A stretch of 64,000 nt of DNA from Sipunculus nudus (GCA_026874595.1 CM049308.1:18474001-18538000), one strand, 5' to 3'; numbered from the stretch's first letter, positions 58,501-61,024 are shown. Numbers and translations are program-made. Notes: generated from the letters alone by a model not told the origin.

Positions 58501-61024
58501 TTATCTTTTAAACTAATATATCAACAGAAATAATAGAATTTTTTGTGGGCAGTGCTACTTTTTACCTTTCAAGATGTAAATGGATTGTAAAATTTAACCA
58601 TAAGTGCATAAGTTATTTATGAACTTTGAAGTTTCTAAACAATTTTTATTGTGCTGTAAAGAATAAAAGTCAGTATAAGTGAAAAAAGTATATTGATCAC
58701 TAAATGTGTCAATCACAGGTAGTCTCCGTCCTGATACCAGTGATAGCTGTAATTGGATTTAATAATAAATTAATACAGTGTTTGACACTCAGAAAGAGAG
58801 ACTTGATGGAGAGATAGACACAATCATTTCAAAATTTTCTTTTAAACATCTTAATCAATAGAGCACCTGTACCTGATGGTTATTATTTCAAATACATTGT
58901 TCGATGAATATAAACATGCTGCACAGTGGGAGAACTTTACACCACGGACCATCAGTTGTGTGGTAAACAGTGTTGATATATATAGATTAACGATGAAAAA
59001 CATCTAATCCTTCCTGTTTGAAACTCAGGTGTTGGAGGAGTTTATATGTTCCTCAGCAGGGGGTGACCATGGAGAACAGTGTGACGCCTCTATCTGAGGA
59101 CATGAGTAGCGTGGGTGGTTCAGACGGTAGATGTTAGGGTCAACGTGAGAGATCGTGGGGAGGGGTGGAGGGATAGGTGAGGTAACCCACAAGTAACTGG
59201 GCAAGGCTTCTATGTGTAAGAGATGTCATACAGGTTGGCATTCCTGGCTTTTGAGTGTGTTTGGGTGGTCTTGTACGGAATCATGACAAATAATAAAACG
59301 GAAATTGTGCGTAATAATGAAGAGGAAATGATCAGATCAAGGGAATTTTCAAGAAAAGGACCTTTGCAGACCCCTTCATTTGGACCATCCCCATAACTAT
59401 TTGAATATTTCTGATCAGTTGTAATTTTTTCCTGGCGTCTATGATGTACAAAGATAAAGAAATAAATTGATATTAATGGTTAACATTAGAAAAAAAGCTC
59501 GTGCTTTAAAATTTTAATTTTGGAGCTGCAGGACCTTGGTTCATACCCTTTCAAGACCTTGCAAATTGAAAACAAGTATTTTCAACAGAAACCTGCAGTT
59601 TTGTTAAACTAGTGGTATAACAATATTTTCAAGGTGTAACCCATTACATCTAGGTTTAAGTGTGTATACAAAATGGCATCCTCATGAGTGGTTTTGAGTA
59701 ACTTAGTCTTGGAGGAGTAAACCTGTCAGTGTTAGATACGGATGTGGAGATGTGACGTGAAAGTACTGTGAGGACAGAGTCCAGGTGAGAATCTATTTGG
59801 GAAGACAGTTTTTGGCAGGGACAGCAAAAATTTGAGTGGAACAATATTTTTTTTTACCCCCAGGCTTATGGGCTATTGTCATCACAAATGCCGTCCAACT
59901 GTCTGGTGTCTGGTTGTTAACTTTTACCTTGTGAGCGGGATATCACAAAAAGATTTAAACATAGCTACCATACTTTTTCAGGGCAGATGTAAATTATAAC
60001 CAAATCTTGGTTTAGGTCTAAGTTGGATGAACTTGTTGACATAGTTTTAAAGGTCACACAGCTGTTTATGGAGAAAAAACTTCTAACCACTTTCTCAGGA
60101 ACCACATGATTGATATGAATAAAATATGGCGGGCTTATTTTAGATCTGGTGATTTGCTATTGCTGCAGCAGTGTGGTGTTGCCACCTGCAGCATTTGAAA
60201 TTTTACCAAATGTATTACGTTTTTCAAGTTTTGCCTTGTGAGCAGGATATCTCAAAAATTATGAAACATCAGTTCTTCATTACTTCAAGGCAGATCTATA
60301 TCAAGAAAATCCCAGTAAAGTTCAAAGATGGTTCACTTTGACCTACTTTTCAAGGTCACACAGCCATTTTAGAAAAAGAAATTGTGAGCCTATTTCCCAG
60401 GAACCATTGGATTGATTTGTATAAAACCTGGTGTATTGATTGGTCTTGGTGATCTGTTAATGCTGCACTAGGCTGGTGGCGCCACCTACAGTATCTTAAT
60501 TTTTACAAATTTTTATTACTTTTTTTTCAGTTGTGAACTAAATATCTAAAAAAGAATAAACAAATGTCCTTCATTTCCTCAGGACCTGCTTAGCAACAAA
60601 ATTTGGAAAACCTCAACTCAAAAAGACTGAAAGGGTAGGGCACAGCCAAATGGTCAAGACATTGGACCCTTGAGCAGAAAGTCCCGAGCAAACCCACCTC
60701 AGTCCCGTAGGCAAAAAGACGAAATCTTGATAGAAACTCAAAGGAGATTCACTCCAGTGTTTTAAGCACAACATGTGAAGTATTTGTAGTATCCTCGTTT
60801 CCCCATTTTTAGTAAAAATAGAACTGTCTAGTTAAGTTGATTATATATTTATAATACAACCACTGATATGGTATATTGTTCCATTACAGCAGAGAGATAA
60901 TCGTCAGGGTGGCTACAACCAGAGGGGTGGTAACAACCAGAGAGGTGGTCAAAACCAGCGAGGCGGTTACAGCCAGAGAGGGAGTTTCCCACAACCACCG
61001 TCCTACCAAGGCAGAAGGTACTAG
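1448..61024 (+). CDS. XRN2: 5'-3' exoribonuclease 2 (XRN2/Rat1), 3' part of the gene, 25 exons recognised
   Basis: Nuclear processive 5'-3' exoribonuclease that degrades 5'-monophosphate RNA; in the family it drives torpedo transcription termination and rRNA/snoRNA maturation. Joining 25 exons gives 777 codons plus TAG without a frame break, and every intron is GT-AG. Visible in order: the [14 protein letters not shown] block that follows the catalytic DAD motif, a CCHC zinc knuckle ([14 protein letters not shown]), the metal-binding Asp of [10 protein letters not shown], the REGAIDRL block, a basic coil, the [18 protein letters not shown] linker (NLS-like plus acidic), the [10 protein letters not shown] and [16 protein letters not shown] blocks, [32 protein letters not shown], and a low-complexity G/N/Q/R/S tail. 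The knuckle separates XRN2 from XRN1. The N-terminal exons, including the start, lie outside the window. Recognition is from remembered family blocks. The tail is not conserved with vertebrates, so its exon chain is less certain than the core. Confidence 0.97.
2028..2077 (+). CDS. XRN2: XRN2 exon b: end of CCHC knuckle
   Basis: The acceptor is TTTTGTCACAG and the donor GTAGAT. It reads [17 protein letters not shown] and supplies the His and last Cys of the C-x2-C-x4-H-x4-C knuckle. The human sequence here is very similar (GHEVKDCEGLPREKKG). Confidence 0.95.
2387..2512 (+). CDS. XRN2: XRN2 exon c: [18 protein letters not shown] segment
   Basis: The acceptor is TTTCTTTGCAG and the donor GTAAAT; 42 codons, phase 0 on both sides. 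[18 protein letters not shown] is a hallmark block of the XRN N-terminal catalytic domain. Confidence 0.97.
2775..2890. mobile_element. decayed fragment of foldback element family A
   Basis: Contains TCTGGCACAATGCCAAGAAT, then an AATCAGACCAGTG motif and CATGCTCTCATTGGTCT, matching the centre of the elements at 12817, 51418 and 55066. The terminal repeats are missing or too eroded to see. Confidence 0.55.
3118..3197 (+). CDS. XRN2: XRN2 exon d: [20 protein letters not shown] catalytic block
   Basis: The acceptor is TTATTGTAG and the donor GTAATT. It reads [20 protein letters not shown] and continues LPSLAI. The Asp in GNDF corresponds to the last conserved metal-binding Asp of XRN nucleases and is intact. 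Confidence 0.97.
3228..4180. repeat. modular dispersed repeat with tandem body (about 354-bp spacing)
   Basis: A head reading TTTTAGCTCAGCTGACT, then GAGCTATAGTGATC, then GTCC/GTCTG-rich sequence occurs at 3230 and again at 3887. The body segment GGCACAAATCATAACC recurs about 354 bases apart (near 3314 and 3668), each followed by CCAGGGAGGTC. This head style is widespread in bivalve genomes in my recollection; I cannot name the family. Confidence 0.7.
4250..4350 (+). repeat. dispersed repeat shared, inverted, with 27255-27345
   Basis: The segment with GGTGGGAGTCGGTTCC, ATCATCGGTTTGAGCAAACC and GATTATTAAT matches the reverse complement of 27255-27345 (GGTGGGAGTCAGTTCC, CATCAGTTTGAGTGAACCC). 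This is two copies of one short repeat on opposite strands. Confidence 0.6.
5090..6140. repeat. tandem modular repeat, unit about 280 bp, with GGTGGCGCCACC palindromes
   Basis: GGGAACCGTTTGAC recurs at 5301, 5581 and 5860 (spacings 280 and 279). Each unit carries TTTGCACA, ATAACATACGCAAAA and the perfect 12-bp palindrome GGTGGCGCCACC (5379, 5528, 5658), with decayed versions near 5809 and 5940. A GCC-trinucleotide run sits at 5109-5127. Open frames here follow the repeat and are not genes. Confidence 0.8.
6879..6936 (+). CDS. XRN2: XRN2 exon e: [20 protein letters not shown]
   Basis: The acceptor is CCTTGTTTTAG and the donor GTAAGA. It completes the split Arg codon and reads [19 protein letters not shown], matching the conserved XRN REGAID block. 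It lies 3.7 kb after the previous exon, across a repeat-filled intron. Confidence 0.96.
6965..7050. repeat. short tandem repeat of CACAACCACACAC type
   Basis: Four imperfect copies of ACAACCACACACnGGTAC just downstream of the exon ending 6936. Confidence 0.65.
7591..7648 (+). CDS. XRN2: XRN2 exon f: [19 protein letters not shown]
   Basis: The acceptor is GTGGTTCCAG and the donor GTAGGA. It reads [19 protein letters not shown] and ends one base into the next codon. Equivalent to the GYLTESGYVNLQRVQ block of vertebrate XRN2. Confidence 0.96.
7800..8290. repeat. tandem modular repeat, unit about 154 bp
   Basis: AATGAGGTCAGAGGTCACC recurs at 7843, 7997 and 8150 (spacings 154 and 153) with GTTGCTGCAGTAACTTC and GATGAAACTCACTATAAATG in each unit. 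The same module appears in the repeat at 35750-36250. Confidence 0.8.
8944..8993 (+). CDS. XRN2: XRN2 exon g: [17 protein letters not shown]
   Basis: The acceptor is TTTTTTATTTCAG and the donor GTAAAT. It reads [17 protein letters not shown], matching the GEVEDSIFKKRKDDE family block at the end of the first conserved XRN region. Confidence 0.95.
9150..10371 (-). mobile_element. pogo/Tigger-like DNA transposon, degenerate, TA-flanked
   Basis: Starts CAGTGGAACCCCACAATTAC and ends with the near-perfect inverse (GGGGTTCCACTT), with TA on both sides (9148-9149 and 10372-10373). The ends also hold subterminal copies of GTGGTCGTAATT. A remnant of a pogo-type HTH domain is on the minus strand at 9458-9649, while the rest of the transposase is lost. 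TA target sites, CAGTnGAAC ends and a psq/CENP-B-like HTH together place it in the pogo branch of Tc1/mariner. Confidence 0.82.
9458..9649 (-). pseudogene. pogo-like transposase N-terminal HTH remnant
   Basis: Open frame of 63 codons beginning [18 protein letters not shown], followed by [14 protein letters not shown] and ILKRKAKYM. The pattern (L-S-x-K-x-K, then a helix, then Q-x-ILKRK) is that of the psq/CENP-B N-terminal HTH of pogo transposases. No DDE catalytic domain follows, so it is a relic, not a functional gene. Confidence 0.65.
10500..10917. mobile_element. foldback/MITE-like element family B
   Basis: The left end (GGGTTAAAATTTCGCAATAT then TCATTT, GAGGGTTTGATTTTTGTGAT) is roughly the reverse complement of the right end (TTCGTGATAATTCACC, TCATGAATATCATGAATTTG, GAGACCCTCACAAACAAAAA). 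Related copies lie at 52520-52620 and 56050-56530. Confidence 0.65.
10941..10988 (+). CDS. XRN2: XRN2 exon h: basic coil
   Basis: The acceptor is TTTGTTTTAG and the donor GTATGA. Sixteen codons, phase 0, [16 protein letters not shown]. It corresponds to the Lys/Arg-rich stretch that follows the KKRKDDE block in the family and may act in nuclear import. Confidence 0.9.
11483..11530 (+). CDS. XRN2: XRN2 exon i: linker
   Basis: The acceptor is CTTTGTTTTCACAG and the donor GTAAGT. Sixteen codons, phase 0, [16 protein letters not shown]. It lies in the variable linker between the two conserved XRN regions; the call rests on clean splice sites and the reading frame. Confidence 0.87.
12011..12157 (+). 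CDS. XRN2: XRN2 exon j: linker with RQTAYEMRM motif
   Basis: The acceptor is TCTCTTGTAG and the donor GTAAAC. Forty-nine codons, phase 0. The [15 protein letters not shown] segment matches the NPRQAAYEMRM motif of vertebrate XRN2. The remainder ([19 protein letters not shown]) is helix-prone and lineage-specific. Confidence 0.95.
12160..12816. other. intron sequence without recognised feature
   Basis: Holds a weak tRNA-like segment near 12252 (TAGCCTAATGGTTAAGCC), possibly an eroded SINE head, and otherwise unremarkable AT-rich sequence. The antisense open frame 11980-12309 is a shadow of the exon at 12011. Confidence 0.4.
12817..13117. mobile_element. foldback element family A, best-preserved copy (about 301 bp)
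   Basis: Ends are inverted: TACACTCCTCACGCAGC at the left and CATGAGGAGTGTA at the right. Inside are CCAGATCTCCTTTGTTTTAA against its inverse (TTAAAACAGAGGAGATCTGG) and ACCAGGGCTGGCACAGGGCC against GCCCTTTGCAAGCCCTGGTG. No coding capacity; non-autonomous MITE-type. Confidence 0.8.
13118..13854. other. intron sequence without recognised feature
   Basis: AT-rich sequence between the foldback element and the exon at 13855. The 114-codon antisense frame (13407-13751) has no recognisable domain and no coding-like composition. Confidence 0.45.
13855..13952 (+). CDS. XRN2: XRN2 exon k: KRKAED NLS-like and acidic linker
   Basis: The acceptor is TTGTTTGTCCAG and the donor GTGAGT. It reads [20 protein letters not shown] and then an acidic [12 protein letters not shown] run. 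The KRKAEDSDSEPEPED signature is shared with human XRN2. The last codon (Lys) is split with the exon at 18368. Confidence 0.96.
13960..15830. repeat. modular dispersed repeat with tandem bodies
   Basis: Begins within 10 bases of the exon donor with a GTCCGTCCGTCTGTCC head, followed by repeated modules containing CACAGAAATGATCC, TTTTGGCnGAGTTA and GGGCTGGAGCTATCATCACC. GGTGGCGCCACC is perfect at 14379, and GGTGGCGCTACC is near 15720. Modules recur around 14150, 14490, 14670 and 15500. Confidence 0.75.
15900..16440. repeat. short-period tandem repeat (about 32 bp)
   Basis: Repeated GGTCAAGAGTTCACTCAGTG and CAGCCAGATAT/CAGCCAAGTACA units, imperfect and interspersed with GCAGACTGCCAACTGT segments that themselves recur near 15912, 16188 and 16290. 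The 78-codon frame 16032-16268 is a product of it. Confidence 0.7.
16540..17420. repeat. modular dispersed repeat (GTCACCACC / GACCTTGA modules)
   Basis: Carries degenerate GGTGTCACCACC (16567) and GGTGGTGCCAGC (16696) versions of the palindrome, then GATGGGTGACCTTGATGG, TTTTCAAGGTCACAGAGG and a second GATGACCTTGACAGAGG module. Confidence 0.6.
17430..18367. other. intron sequence without recognised feature
   Basis: No exon, repeat or RNA gene recognised. Open frames of 60-98 codons occur on both strands but show no motif. Confidence 0.4.
18368..18452 (+). CDS. XRN2: XRN2 exon l: [18 protein letters not shown]
   Basis: The acceptor is ATTATTGTAG and the donor GTGAGT. It completes the split Lys and reads [18 protein letters not shown], then [10 protein letters not shown], opening the second conserved XRN region. 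It lies after a 4.4-kb repeat-laden intron. Confidence 0.96.
18453..19375. other. intron sequence with an unassigned 120-codon open frame
   Basis: The frame 18575-18937 starts inside the intron, has no recognisable domain and an odd mix of residues. It may be a relic of a mobile element. Nothing else recognised. Confidence 0.35.
19376..19916. mobile_element. MITE with TATAGTCCGTTTCA terminal inverted repeats (about 541 bp)
   Basis: The left end TATAGTCCGTTTCATCC, then CACCTGTTTTTTGCTATGA, is the imperfect inverse of the right end (AACAAAAAACAGGTAGACAG, GGTGAAACGGACTATA). The inverted arms span about 40 bases and include terminal TA. The interior has no transposase. Tc1/mariner-type TA targeting is inferred. 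Confidence 0.78.
19917..20669. other. intron sequence without recognised feature
   Basis: Moderately AT-rich sequence between the MITE and the exon at 20670. I see no exon, repeat or RNA gene. Confidence 0.4.
20670..20720 (+). CDS. XRN2: XRN2 exon m: [14 protein letters not shown]
   Basis: The acceptor is TTTTGTTTTAG and the donor GTAAGA. Seventeen codons, phase 0, [17 protein letters not shown], a near-invariant XRN block. Confidence 0.97.
21354..21461 (+). CDS. XRN2: XRN2 exon n: [20 protein letters not shown]
   Basis: The acceptor is TCCTATTTCAG and the donor GTAAGG. Thirty-six codons, phase 0, starting [20 protein letters not shown] and ending [10 protein letters not shown]. Family hallmark block. 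Confidence 0.97.
21604..21745 (+). repeat. tRNA-derived SINE-like element
   Basis: A tRNA-like head: A-box-like TAGACAGTCGAGTGG at 21612-21626 and B-box-like GGTTTGATTCC at 21659-21669 (10 of 11 to GGTTCGATTCC), spaced as in tRNA genes. No foldable complete tRNA (acceptor stem not paired), so it is a SINE head or tRNA pseudogene rather than a functional tRNA. Confidence 0.55.
21849..21938 (+). CDS. XRN2: XRN2 exon o: [15 protein letters not shown]
   Basis: The acceptor is TTTTTAACAG and the donor GTAAGT. Thirty codons, phase 0, beginning [20 protein letters not shown]. This block is essentially unchanged from yeast Rat1 to human. Confidence 0.97.
22598..22754 (+). CDS. XRN2: XRN2 exon p: [20 protein letters not shown]
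   Basis: The acceptor is TTCATTTCAG and the donor GTAAGA. It reads [20 protein letters not shown], then [20 protein letters not shown] and [12 protein letters not shown]. Matches the vertebrate XRN2 [17 protein letters not shown] block. Confidence 0.97.
23153..23253 (+). CDS. XRN2: XRN2 exon q: [15 protein letters not shown]
   Basis: The acceptor is GATTTGCAG and the donor GTCAGT. It completes the split Arg and reads [20 protein letters not shown], then [13 protein letters not shown]. Equivalent to the RRNSLGGDVLFVGKHH segment of the family. Confidence 0.95.
23560..24010. repeat. modular dispersed repeat with GACCTTGA / TTCAAGGTCAA modules
   Basis: Contains ATTGACCTTGATCTGGATC, TTCAAGGTCAAATCAG and two spaced TTTCTTATGAATG segments (23762, 23988; the unit is about 227 bp). 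Related to the longer array at 31240-31980. Confidence 0.6.
24055..24225 (+). repeat. dispersed repeat shared with 55735-55895
   Basis: Ordered matches to the second locus: GGATGATTACAC / GGGGACTATTACAC, AGGCCTGAGTGACACCAG / AGGCCTGGTAAACACCAG, GTATAAAATAAA / GATATAAAATGAA, GACCTGTCACACCGTCC / GCCCTGTCACATAGTCC, AAATGGAACTACAGATGT / GAATGGAACTCTTCAGATGT. Two diverged copies in the same orientation; probably a SINE tail. Confidence 0.65.
24355..24434 (+). CDS. XRN2: XRN2 exon r: [17 protein letters not shown]
   Basis: The acceptor is TTGTGTTTCAG and the donor GTGAGT. It reads [20 protein letters not shown] then FAVSEG. Corresponds to the vertebrate HGIQGKFSLDEEAI segment. Confidence 0.93.
24435..25603. 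other. intron sequence without recognised feature
   Basis: AT-rich intron between exons r and s. Short open frames only, none with a motif. Confidence 0.45.
25604..25660 (+). CDS. XRN2: XRN2 exon s: [20 protein letters not shown]
   Basis: The acceptor is TTTTTTGTTTCAG and the donor GTAATA. It reads [18 protein letters not shown] with split codons on both sides. Matches the VCSPVPMLRDLTQNTVVSI block in position and pattern. Confidence 0.93.
25888..26423 (+). repeat. recent 273-bp tandem duplication
   Basis: The sequence starting ATAATGTGAGTTTATACATT at 25888 recurs at 26161. The copies are almost identical (one A/T difference in ATGTTATTGTATGCC versus ATGTTAATGTATGCC, and a T-run length change near the end). 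The offset is 273 bp. It lies between exons s and t. Confidence 0.9.
26618..26686 (+). CDS. XRN2: XRN2 exon t: [20 protein letters not shown]
   Basis: A poly-T tract, then the TTTTCTAG acceptor; the donor is GTAAGT. It reads [20 protein letters not shown] then NA, matching the INFKDPQFAEDYIFKAVMLP family block. Confidence 0.95.
27255..27345 (-). repeat. inverted copy of the repeat at 4250-4350
   Basis: GGGTTCACTCAAACTGATGA and GGAACTGACTCCCACC match the 4250-4350 segment in reverse complement. Confidence 0.6.
27460..27594 (+). CDS. XRN2: XRN2 exon u: end of conserved core and first RG motifs
   Basis: The acceptor is TGTTTTGAG and the donor GTAATT. It reads [20 protein letters not shown], then [20 protein letters not shown] and RRFI. 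The SWRPQLGF motif matches WKPQLGFNR of vertebrate XRN2. After it the sequence becomes Gly/Arg/Ser-rich. Confidence 0.95.
27595..28500. other. intron sequence without recognised feature
   Basis: AT-rich intron. The paired open frames at 27506-27721 on both strands are shadows of exon u and its flank. Confidence 0.45.
28504..28575. repeat. (TA)n microsatellite
   Basis: About 36 uninterrupted TA units. Confidence 0.97.
28998..29101 (+). CDS. XRN2: XRN2 exon v: Gly/Asn/Gln-rich tail
   Basis: The acceptor is TATATTTTAG and the donor GTATGA. It completes the split Arg/Ser codon and reads [20 protein letters not shown], then [14 protein letters not shown]. The composition is typical of XRN2 tails. 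It precedes the 23.65-kb intron. Reading through the donor gives GMNFYNYH and a stop, so intron retention would yield a truncated protein. Confidence 0.88.
29102..31230. other. start of the giant intron, no recognised exon
   Basis: AT-rich with short C runs. A donor-like GTATGAAT context at 29101 is echoed near 29195 (CAGAGGTATGAATATTTATA), suggesting a small local duplication around the exon v donor. A TGCCTGAGAAACAG / poly-A segment near 30505-30570 resembles part of the MITE at 56541. Confidence 0.4.
31240..31985. repeat. modular tandem repeat with TGACCTTGACC modules
   Basis: Repeated units containing TTTCAAATTTAAATTGTTTC, GAGTTTGAAAACTGGTGAC, GACCTTGACCTTTA and TTATTTGTGAACACATAAC (31565 and 31765). 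Several decayed copies with spacing of roughly 125-200 bases. Confidence 0.7.
32000..33740. other. giant intron, T-rich stretch without recognised exon
   Basis: AT-rich with T runs. GGCCTGCAAA occurs near 32495 and 32917, with ACTCTTTTTTT motifs between, so it may be an eroded element. No coding features. Confidence 0.4.
33745..34030. repeat. degenerate (TG)n / TGTGTNT low-complexity tract
   Basis: Dense TGTGTGT, TGTGTCT and TGTTTTT words. The long Cys/Val/Phe-rich frames here (up to 144 codons, 33630-34064) follow directly from the repeat. Confidence 0.85.
34920..35390. promoter_or_regulatory. CNE-like island 1 in the giant intron
   Basis: Complex, balanced-composition, repeat-free sequence in AT-rich surroundings. 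It includes the homeodomain-like dyad TAATGACGGAGTCATTA (35171-35187, 7-bp arms). Interpretation as a conserved non-coding element is inference. Confidence 0.3.
35750..36265. repeat. modular dispersed repeat related to 7800-8290
   Basis: The head TATGACGGGAGTATTTTGGT is followed by GTCCGTCCGTTCGTCC. The body then repeats ATTTAATGAGGTCAGAGGTC (36086 and 36223, decayed near 35937). It ends with ATGGGCGTATTATGC, roughly the inverse of the head, so this copy may be full length. Confidence 0.75.
36770..37260. promoter_or_regulatory. CNE-like island 2 in the giant intron
   Basis: Higher GC with CpGs (TTGCGGTGTCTG, GACTTTGCCGGGAGG), no repeat and no extended open frame. Stands out from the flanks. 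Function is inferred only. Confidence 0.3.
37527..37570. repeat. (AT)n microsatellite
   Basis: About 22 uninterrupted AT units. Confidence 0.97.
38230..38560. promoter_or_regulatory. CNE-like, CpG-containing island 3
   Basis: GC-richer sequence with CpGs (TCTGCGACCGGTTGG, GTCCGACGGGGCAGG), a forkhead-like GACAAACA (38331) and the E-box CACCTG. A 67-codon frame runs through it without a known domain. Confidence 0.3.
39540..39960. promoter_or_regulatory. CNE-like island 4
   Basis: Repeat-free complex block with clustered motif-like words: CTGCTAATGA, TTTTAATTAA (39847) and tandem SOX-like ACAATAACAAGG (39873-39884). Looks like a developmental enhancer by eye; unproven. Confidence 0.35.
40535..40800. 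repeat. (GA)-rich low-complexity tract
   Basis: AGAGAGAG and GACAGA words throughout. The Ser/Leu/Cys-rich antisense frame (40535-40753) is an artefact of it. Confidence 0.85.
41640..41730. mobile_element. possible pogo-like terminal fragment
   Basis: CAGTAGAACTTTTTACTGG followed by ACACCTCTCAGTTAAGGACA resembles the CAGTnGAACCTC... end typical of Tigger/pogo elements. A similar end, ACAGTAGAACTTTGTTTCTC, occurs at 62267. No partner end identified. Confidence 0.35.
42250..43135. repeat. decayed tandem array, unit about 115 bp, split by an insertion
   Basis: The motif TnTCTTnACCTGTGGCATnA, then AGAGCACTT, then TTCAGGGnAnAnTACAACCT occurs near 42258, 42372, 42913 and 43030 (spacings about 114 and 117). 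The middle 42490-42800 lacks it, as if another sequence had inserted. Open frames at 42492-42800 show no domain. Confidence 0.7.
43980..44530. promoter_or_regulatory. CNE-like island 5
   Basis: Complex repeat-free block. It contains the perfect RUNX-type TGTGGTTT (44491) close to CATGCTAATCATG, a homeodomain/octamer-like site (44511). CpGs are present (GGTCGCGTCGC). Regulatory role inferred. Confidence 0.32.
45235..45259. repeat. 25-base poly-C homopolymer
   Basis: Uninterrupted run of 25 C. Such runs are polymorphic and error-prone in assemblies. Confidence 0.97.
45820..46110. promoter_or_regulatory. CNE-like island 6
   Basis: Complex sequence with CpGs and homeodomain-like CATGATTAATTTCC (45947), directly upstream of the satellite. 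Repeat-free. Inferred only. Confidence 0.28.
46450..48650. repeat. 39-bp satellite array with higher-order organisation
   Basis: Unit of 39 bp; its core reads CTAGGCTGTGCCTGTCAGTA and the rest is GTAGTCAGTGGTAGGTTCT. Two main variants differ at the join (CTCTAGG versus CATTGGG). Edges (46450-46870 and 48350-48650) are divergent, the centre near-identical. Because 39 is a multiple of 3, long frames are open on both strands (273 and 244 codons) with 13-residue periods; these are not genes. The array lies wholly within the giant XRN2 intron. Confidence 0.97.
47381..48082. repeat. 9-mer (351-bp) higher-order repeat, two copies
   Basis: The CATTGGG variant units begin at 47381, 47537, 47654 and again at 47732, 47888, 48005. 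Offsets are 0, 156 and 273 in both cases, and the repeat distance is 351 = 9 x 39. The first unit of each block also shares the GTGCTTGTC variant, and the following unit the GCTATGCC variant. Confidence 0.88.
49080..49620. promoter_or_regulatory. CNE-like island 7 with a PBX-MEIS decamer
   Basis: Repeat-free complex block. TGATTGACAG at 49526-49535 is an exact match to the PBX-MEIS composite site. The 100-codon frame 49348-49650 has no recognisable domain. Confidence 0.35.
50255..50315. repeat. short 21-bp tandem repeat (3 copies)
   Basis: GTTTACAGATGGTTTATCA recurs three times at about 21-base spacing, with one variant (GTTTACAGATAGTCTATCA). Confidence 0.8.
50420..51130. promoter_or_regulatory. 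CNE-like island 8
   Basis: The longest complex island of the intron: balanced composition, CpGs, no repeat. It has homeodomain-like GCTAATTGGTTGACATG (50861), CATTACCC and TTTTATTGGGTAATT. It overlaps the candidate alternative terminal exon at 50496-50659. Confidence 0.33.
50496..50659 (+). CDS. candidate alternative 3'-terminal exon of XRN2
   Basis: A strong acceptor (GACTTCCCCCGCAG) opens a frame in exactly the phase left by the exon ending 29101. It reads 54 codons (Ala completed, then [20 protein letters not shown]) to TGA at 50657-50659, with AATAAA at 50711-50716. A transcript ending here would lose the rest of the low-complexity tail. The antisense strand is also open over most of the same span, so a non-coding conserved element is an equal alternative. 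Confidence 0.3.
51418..51782. mobile_element. foldback element family A, third copy
   Basis: Carries TTCCAGATCTCCTTCGC against its inverse GCGAAGGAGATGAAGAA, GGGCTGGCACAGTGCC against CTGTGCCAGCCCTGG, and two AATCAGACCAATGAGA-type motifs. Non-coding. Confidence 0.72.
52520..52625. repeat. fragment of foldback family B
   Basis: GGGTTTCATATTTGCGATTA, GCAATATTAAAACTC and AATAAAAAGGCAAC match one arm of the element at 10500-10917. Confidence 0.5.
52752..52809 (+). CDS. XRN2: XRN2 exon w: short G/Q/N tail exon
   Basis: The acceptor is TTTTGTTTCAG and the donor GTAGGA. With the base carried over from 29101 it reads [19 protein letters not shown] and a split Arg. Its phase fits both neighbours, and the composition continues the tail. 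Inclusion is inferred from frame and composition. Confidence 0.86.
52810..54745. other. intron sequence without recognised feature
   Basis: AT-rich intron between exons w and x. No repeat family or exon recognised. Short open frames lack motifs. Confidence 0.45.
54746..54980 (+). CDS. XRN2: XRN2 exon x: long G/Q/S/Y/R-rich tail exon
   Basis: The acceptor is AAAATTTCAG and the donor GTAAGC. Seventy-eight full codons, opening [20 protein letters not shown] and ending [12 protein letters not shown]. Rich in Gln, Gly, Ser, Tyr and Arg, with repeated YG and RGY pairs. It looks intrinsically disordered. The antisense open frame here is a shadow. Confidence 0.9.
55066..55412. mobile_element. foldback element family A, fourth copy
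   Basis: GTTATACACCGC and CACCAGGGCTGGCACAAGGC against CTGTGCCAGCTTTGG. Two segments with TTGTAATCAGACCAGTGAGA and its inverse. TACAAAGCAGCGGTTAAAGC matches the right arm of the 12817 copy. Confidence 0.75.
55735..55895 (+). repeat. dispersed repeat shared with 24055-24225
   Basis: See the ordered motif matches (AGGCCTGGTAAACACCAG, GCCCTGTCACATAGTCC, GAATGGAACTCTTCAGATGT). A tRNA-like segment (GTAGTCCAGTGGCTAACC) lies just downstream at 55976. Confidence 0.65.
56050..56530. mobile_element. foldback/MITE-like element family B, second copy
   Basis: The left arm has TTTTCGCGTTTTTCACCC and AAGGGTTTCATTTTTGTGG. The right arm has TTTTTGTGATAATTCCCC, TCATGAATATTGCAGAC and AAAACCCTC, the inverse pattern. 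Matches 10500-10917. Confidence 0.62.
56541..56845. mobile_element. MITE with AAGGCCAAAAAAAA terminal inverted repeats (about 305 bp)
   Basis: Begins AAGGCCAAAAAAAAATAAAA and CTCAGGCAC. It ends GCCTGAGGACCATAC, then TTTTTTTTTGGCCTT, its inverse. No open frame inside. Confidence 0.68.
56846..57419. other. intron sequence without recognised feature
   Basis: AT-rich intron between the MITE and the complex island holding the candidate cassette exon. Nothing recognised. Confidence 0.4.
57567..57653 (+). CDS. candidate XRN2 cassette exon (87 nt, phase 0-0)
   Basis: The segment is bounded by an acceptor (CCTTGTGTGTAG) and a donor (GTAAAT). It is exactly 29 codons, open in the phase that joins the exon ending 54980 to the exon starting 60890. 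The peptide is [20 protein letters not shown] followed by DPLWKSNGT: balanced, Pro/acidic, and unlike the low-complexity tail around it. The surrounding 57420-57700 sequence is more complex than the AT-rich intron. Inclusion or skipping would keep the frame. Inferred from sequence alone. It could instead be a conserved non-coding element that happens to be open. Confidence 0.5.
57700..59020. other. intron sequence without recognised feature
   Basis: AT-rich sequence with a recurring TTCCAATATTTC/ATTCCAACATTTG style (57787, 57827, 58220) that may be a very old tandem array. No exon recognised. Confidence 0.4.
59870..60620. repeat. tandem modular repeat, unit about 300 bp
   Basis: CTTGTGAGCnGGATATC at 59927 recurs about 307 bases on, with a third degenerate start near 60533. 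Each unit has AAGGTCACACAGC, CAGGAACCA and a terminal GCCACCT. The second unit carries the perfect palindrome GGTGGCGCCACC (60475-60486). Confidence 0.78.
60645..60730 (+). repeat. tRNA-like SINE head candidate
   Basis: ACAGCCAAATGGTCAAGACA followed by a tRNA-like loop region (CTTGAGCAGAAAGTCCCGAG). Too eroded to give a clear B box. Lies 160 bases before the terminal exon. Confidence 0.35.
60890..61024 (+). CDS. XRN2: XRN2 terminal coding exon: NQRGG repeats and stop
   Basis: The acceptor is TTCCATTACAG. Forty-four codons then TAG at 61022-61024. It reads [20 protein letters not shown], then [20 protein letters not shown] and GRRY. Four Q-R-G(-G) repeats spaced 6-7 residues make an RGG-type RNA-binding, arginine-methylation-prone end. 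The final RRY is reminiscent of the basic/aromatic end of vertebrate XRN2 (GRYNWN). Confidence 0.92.
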   Translation, partial: QRDNRQGGYNQRGGNNQRGGQNQRGGYSQRGSFPQPPSYQGRRY